From Acidianus hospitalis (GTDB lineage Archaea > Thermoproteota > Thermoprotei_A > Sulfolobales > Sulfolobaceae), in assembly GCA_003086435.1 (NCBI GenBank), contig QEFD01000230.1, forward strand, positions 1-6,870: a stretch of 6,870 nucleotides of DNA. The letters run 5' to 3'. The position numbers and the translations under genes were made by a program. Below the pieces are notes generated by a model that did no database searches, was not told where the DNA came from, and saw only the letters and a list, made by a program, of their open reading frames with translations. Positions 5,910 through 6,870 of this stretch are shown here, one piece after another (position 1 is the stretch's first letter; the number at the start of each line of letters is the position of its first letter).

Positions 5910-6368
5910 ATGGAAAGTAAGTTAATGCAGATCTTAGCAGGACTACTGAACGAGTTTGAAGAGTGGAGGAGAGGAGAAAGTGATATAGAGCCTACTATAA
6001 TAAAAATCCACTACAGTATAATCAGAAGTGATCCTAATACCGAGCAGGGAATAATTAACTTAGACGTTATAGGTATCGCGATTTATTCCGCAATAGAAGA
6101 CTTAAATAATTATAACGATATTAGTAGGAGTTTAGCAGTATTAACATATCATTTAATAACTTCTCACCCTTTCGTTGACGGCAATAAGAGAACTGCTTTC
6201 GTATTATTATTAAATATCTTATACGAATTGTTTAACAAGGAAATCCCACAAGATTTAGAAGAAGAATTAATTAAGACCTTAGTCGAAGTTGCCGATAACC
6301 CACCAGAAGAAGATGAGTATGCGATAAATAAAATAAGGAAAATTATACGGAAAATTATTGAAGATTAA
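5910..6368 (+). CDS. doc: Doc-type Fic domain protein (death-on-curing family toxin)
   Basis: A 152-residue, mainly helical protein with the Fic motif HPFVDGNKRT at residues 86-95. The lysine in NKR (Lys93, where AMP-transferring Fic proteins have glycine) is characteristic of Doc, which in phage P1 phosphorylates EF-Tu and halts translation. By analogy the target here could be aEF1A, but that is inference. His86, Asp90, Asn92 and Arg94 are all present, so the active site looks intact. No inhibitory (S/T)xxxE(G/N) helix is obvious, which suggests control in trans by a partner. ATG 5910 follows AAGGT with 9 nt spacing. The wHTH-like fragment 12 nt upstream is the candidate antitoxin; no Phd-like protein is visible. 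The 3' end overlaps the convergent gene at 6355-6567 by 14 bp. It is about 25 residues longer than P1 Doc, mostly at the acidic/basic C-terminus. Confidence 0.85.
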   Translation: MESKLMQILAGLLNEFEEWRRGESDIEPTIIKIHYSIIRSDPNTEQGIINLDVIGIAIYSAIEDLNNYNDISRSLAVLTYHLITSHPFVDGNKRTAFVLLLNILYELFNKEIPQDLEEELIKTLVEVADNPPEEDEYAINKIRKIIRKIIED

Positions 6369-6567
6369 ACCGTTTATCCTCATTTTCTTGATTATTATAT
6401 TTTCTTACATAAAGTACTTTCCCATGAATTTTCAATACTCCAGTTCTATCAAATTCTGCTAATGCATCTAAATATTCCTTGTGAACTTTGATGATATAGT
6501 CTATTCTACTTTGCATTCTCTCTAGGATCTTTTTCTGCTCGTCAGTTAACTTATGTGCTATCACCAT
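6355..6567 (-). CDS. Unrecognised 70-residue protein, convergent with doc
   Basis: I do not recognise this protein. Residues 7-42 (LTDEQKKILERMQ... to EFDRTG) should form one or two long amphipathic helices with coiled-coil character, followed by a short beta part (VLKIHGKVLYVRKY) and a polar tail. The product is charged and has no cysteines or membrane segments; size and style recall small proteins of crenarchaeal plasmids and viruses. The start ATG at 6567 is supported by a strong TATA box about 38 nt upstream and by AGGG 9-10 nt before it. The last 14 bp overlap the end of doc on the other strand, so the two transcripts must overlap at their 3' ends. A second component of the toxin locus is possible, but orientation argues against co-transcription. 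Confidence 0.6.
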   Translation of the reverse strand: MVIAHKLTDEQKKILERMQSRIDYIIKVHKEYLDALAEFDRTGVLKIHGKVLYVRKYNNQENEDKRFNLQ

Positions 6568-6600
6568 TTTGAATTCCCTATTAAATATTACACCTAATAC

Positions 6601-6609
6601 TATTTATAA
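6601..6609 (-). promoter_or_regulatory. TATA box upstream of the 70-residue gene
   Basis: On the - strand the sequence reads TTATAAATA, a near-consensus box, centred at 6605. A start 26 nt further on (about 6579) would leave a leader of about 12 nt containing AGGG before ATG 6567. The box is nearly symmetric, so it could also serve + strand transcription starting near 6631. Confidence 0.5.
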
Positions 6610-6630
6610 TATCTATCTTTACCTCATGGG

Positions 6631-6836
6631 GTTTGGGCTTCATTGAATTTTCATGAATTTGTATCCAATTCTCAGCCCTTGGGCTTCACCAGAGTCACGG
6701 GGAAACCCGTTACCCCCTCCACCCCTTTAGCGGGATAACCCCACCCATCAGAGTGTTGCCATCTGATGGAGAAACCCGCACATCTTTTATTCACCGTCAC
6801 ACCTTTCGGGAAAACCCATCCACATCTGGTGTGACT
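6631..6836 (-). ncRNA. Probable structured non-coding RNA, possibly an IS200/IS605 omega-RNA remnant
   Basis: This stretch has 45-58% GC by 60-base line from 6661 on, in a genome that is otherwise roughly one-third GC, a classic sign of structured RNA in hyperthermophiles. Stems are visible at 6796-6835 (GTCACACC/GGTGTGAC enclosing GGG-AAAA-CCC), 6745-6769 (CCATCAGA/TCTGATGG, 9-nt loop), 6697-6710 (ACGGG/CCCGT around GAAA on the + strand) and 6674-6685 (AGCCC/GGGCT). A strong - strand TATA box puts the 5' end at the base of the first stem. TTGGGCTTCA is repeated at 6633-6642 and 6679-6688. The GAAGCCC-rich 3' part plus a GC-rich open frame recall the 3' end of tnpB elements and their guide RNA, but no tnpB core is in the window. 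Strand and identity are inference. Confidence 0.45.
6672..6836 (-). pseudogene. Possible tnpB C-terminal remnant (54 open codons)
   Basis: On the - strand the frame is open for 54 codons between TAA (6837-6839) and TGA (6672-6674), ending VTGFPVTLVKPKG. There is no start codon near its beginning. GC-rich, proline/glycine/valine-rich tails of this style occur at the C-terminus of Sulfolobales TnpB proteins. The zinc-finger and RuvC motifs of TnpB are absent, so at best it is a fragment, and it coincides with the putative RNA. It could equally be a chance open frame in GC-rich DNA. Confidence 0.25.
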
Positions 6837-6858
6837 TTACTCATATTAACCATTAAAG

Positions 6859-6866
6859 TATATAAA
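6859..6866 (-). promoter_or_regulatory. Strong TATA box reading leftward into the GC-rich unit
   Basis: The - strand reads TTTATATA, the Sulfolobales consensus. A start 26 nt downstream falls at about 6836, one base before the 8-bp stem GTCACACC/GGTGTGAC. This agreement is the best evidence that the GC-rich region is transcribed as its own RNA. Confidence 0.5.
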
Positions 6867-6870
6867 CTTC

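Noticed and set aside
5642..6676. AATTCTCAGC shared by the array (5642-5651) and the GC-rich unit (6667-6676)
   Set aside because: A single 10-bp match between AT-rich stretches 1 kb apart may be chance, and the flanks do not extend it.
6631..6840. CRISPR-like or 7S/RNase P RNA
   Set aside because: Short repeats (TTGGGCTTCA twice) are too few for CRISPR, and I see none of the conserved core motifs of SRP or RNase P RNA.

Overview
The window looks like a chromosomal segment of a thermoacidophilic archaeon of the order Sulfolobales (Sulfolobus/Acidianus/Metallosphaera group). The grounds are an AT-rich genome, informational proteins of archaeal type (L10e, Dph2, Csl4, Rpo11, TFS), TATA boxes about 26 nt before start codons (leaderless transcripts), TTG/GTG starts with short gene overlaps, and an integrase remnant of crenarchaeal plasmid type. 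The species cannot be named from the sequence alone.

Positions 1-4412 hold a tightly packed housekeeping block on the + strand: the C-terminus of a probable flippase-like membrane protein, a DHH/RecJ-like protein without its catalytic motif (probable archaeal Cdc45/RecJdbh), the KEOPS subunit Pcc1, ribosomal protein L10e, the diphthamide enzyme Dph2, the exosome cap protein Csl4, RNA polymerase subunit Rpo11 (RpoL), an unrecognised 82-aa protein, and transcription factor S. Most neighbours overlap or nearly touch. A clear promoter precedes L10e, so the L10e-to-TFS genes could form one unit devoted to translation, RNA decay and transcription. The main oddity is dph2: its natural GTG start (4-bp overlap with L10e) is out of frame with the body of the gene because of an eight-T run.

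A tRNA-Arg(TCT) gene (4461-4538) closes the core block. Past it, the content is accessory: a decayed tyrosine-integrase N-terminal fragment (frameshift plus stop) 109 bp downstream, a small winged-helix regulator on the - strand with repeats at its promoter, about 365 bp packed with hairpin-forming inverted repeats, a short wHTH-like fragment followed by a Doc-type Fic protein (possible toxin-antitoxin pair), and a convergent small unknown gene.

The right end (about 6631-6840) is 45-58% GC, rich in hairpins, and has a strong TATA box on the - strand that places a transcript start at the base of an 8-bp stem. It is most simply a structured non-coding RNA, possibly the omega-RNA/tnpB 3' remnant of an IS200/IS605-family element. 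The region right of the tRNA reads as an old integration site that has collected small mobile and regulatory genes.
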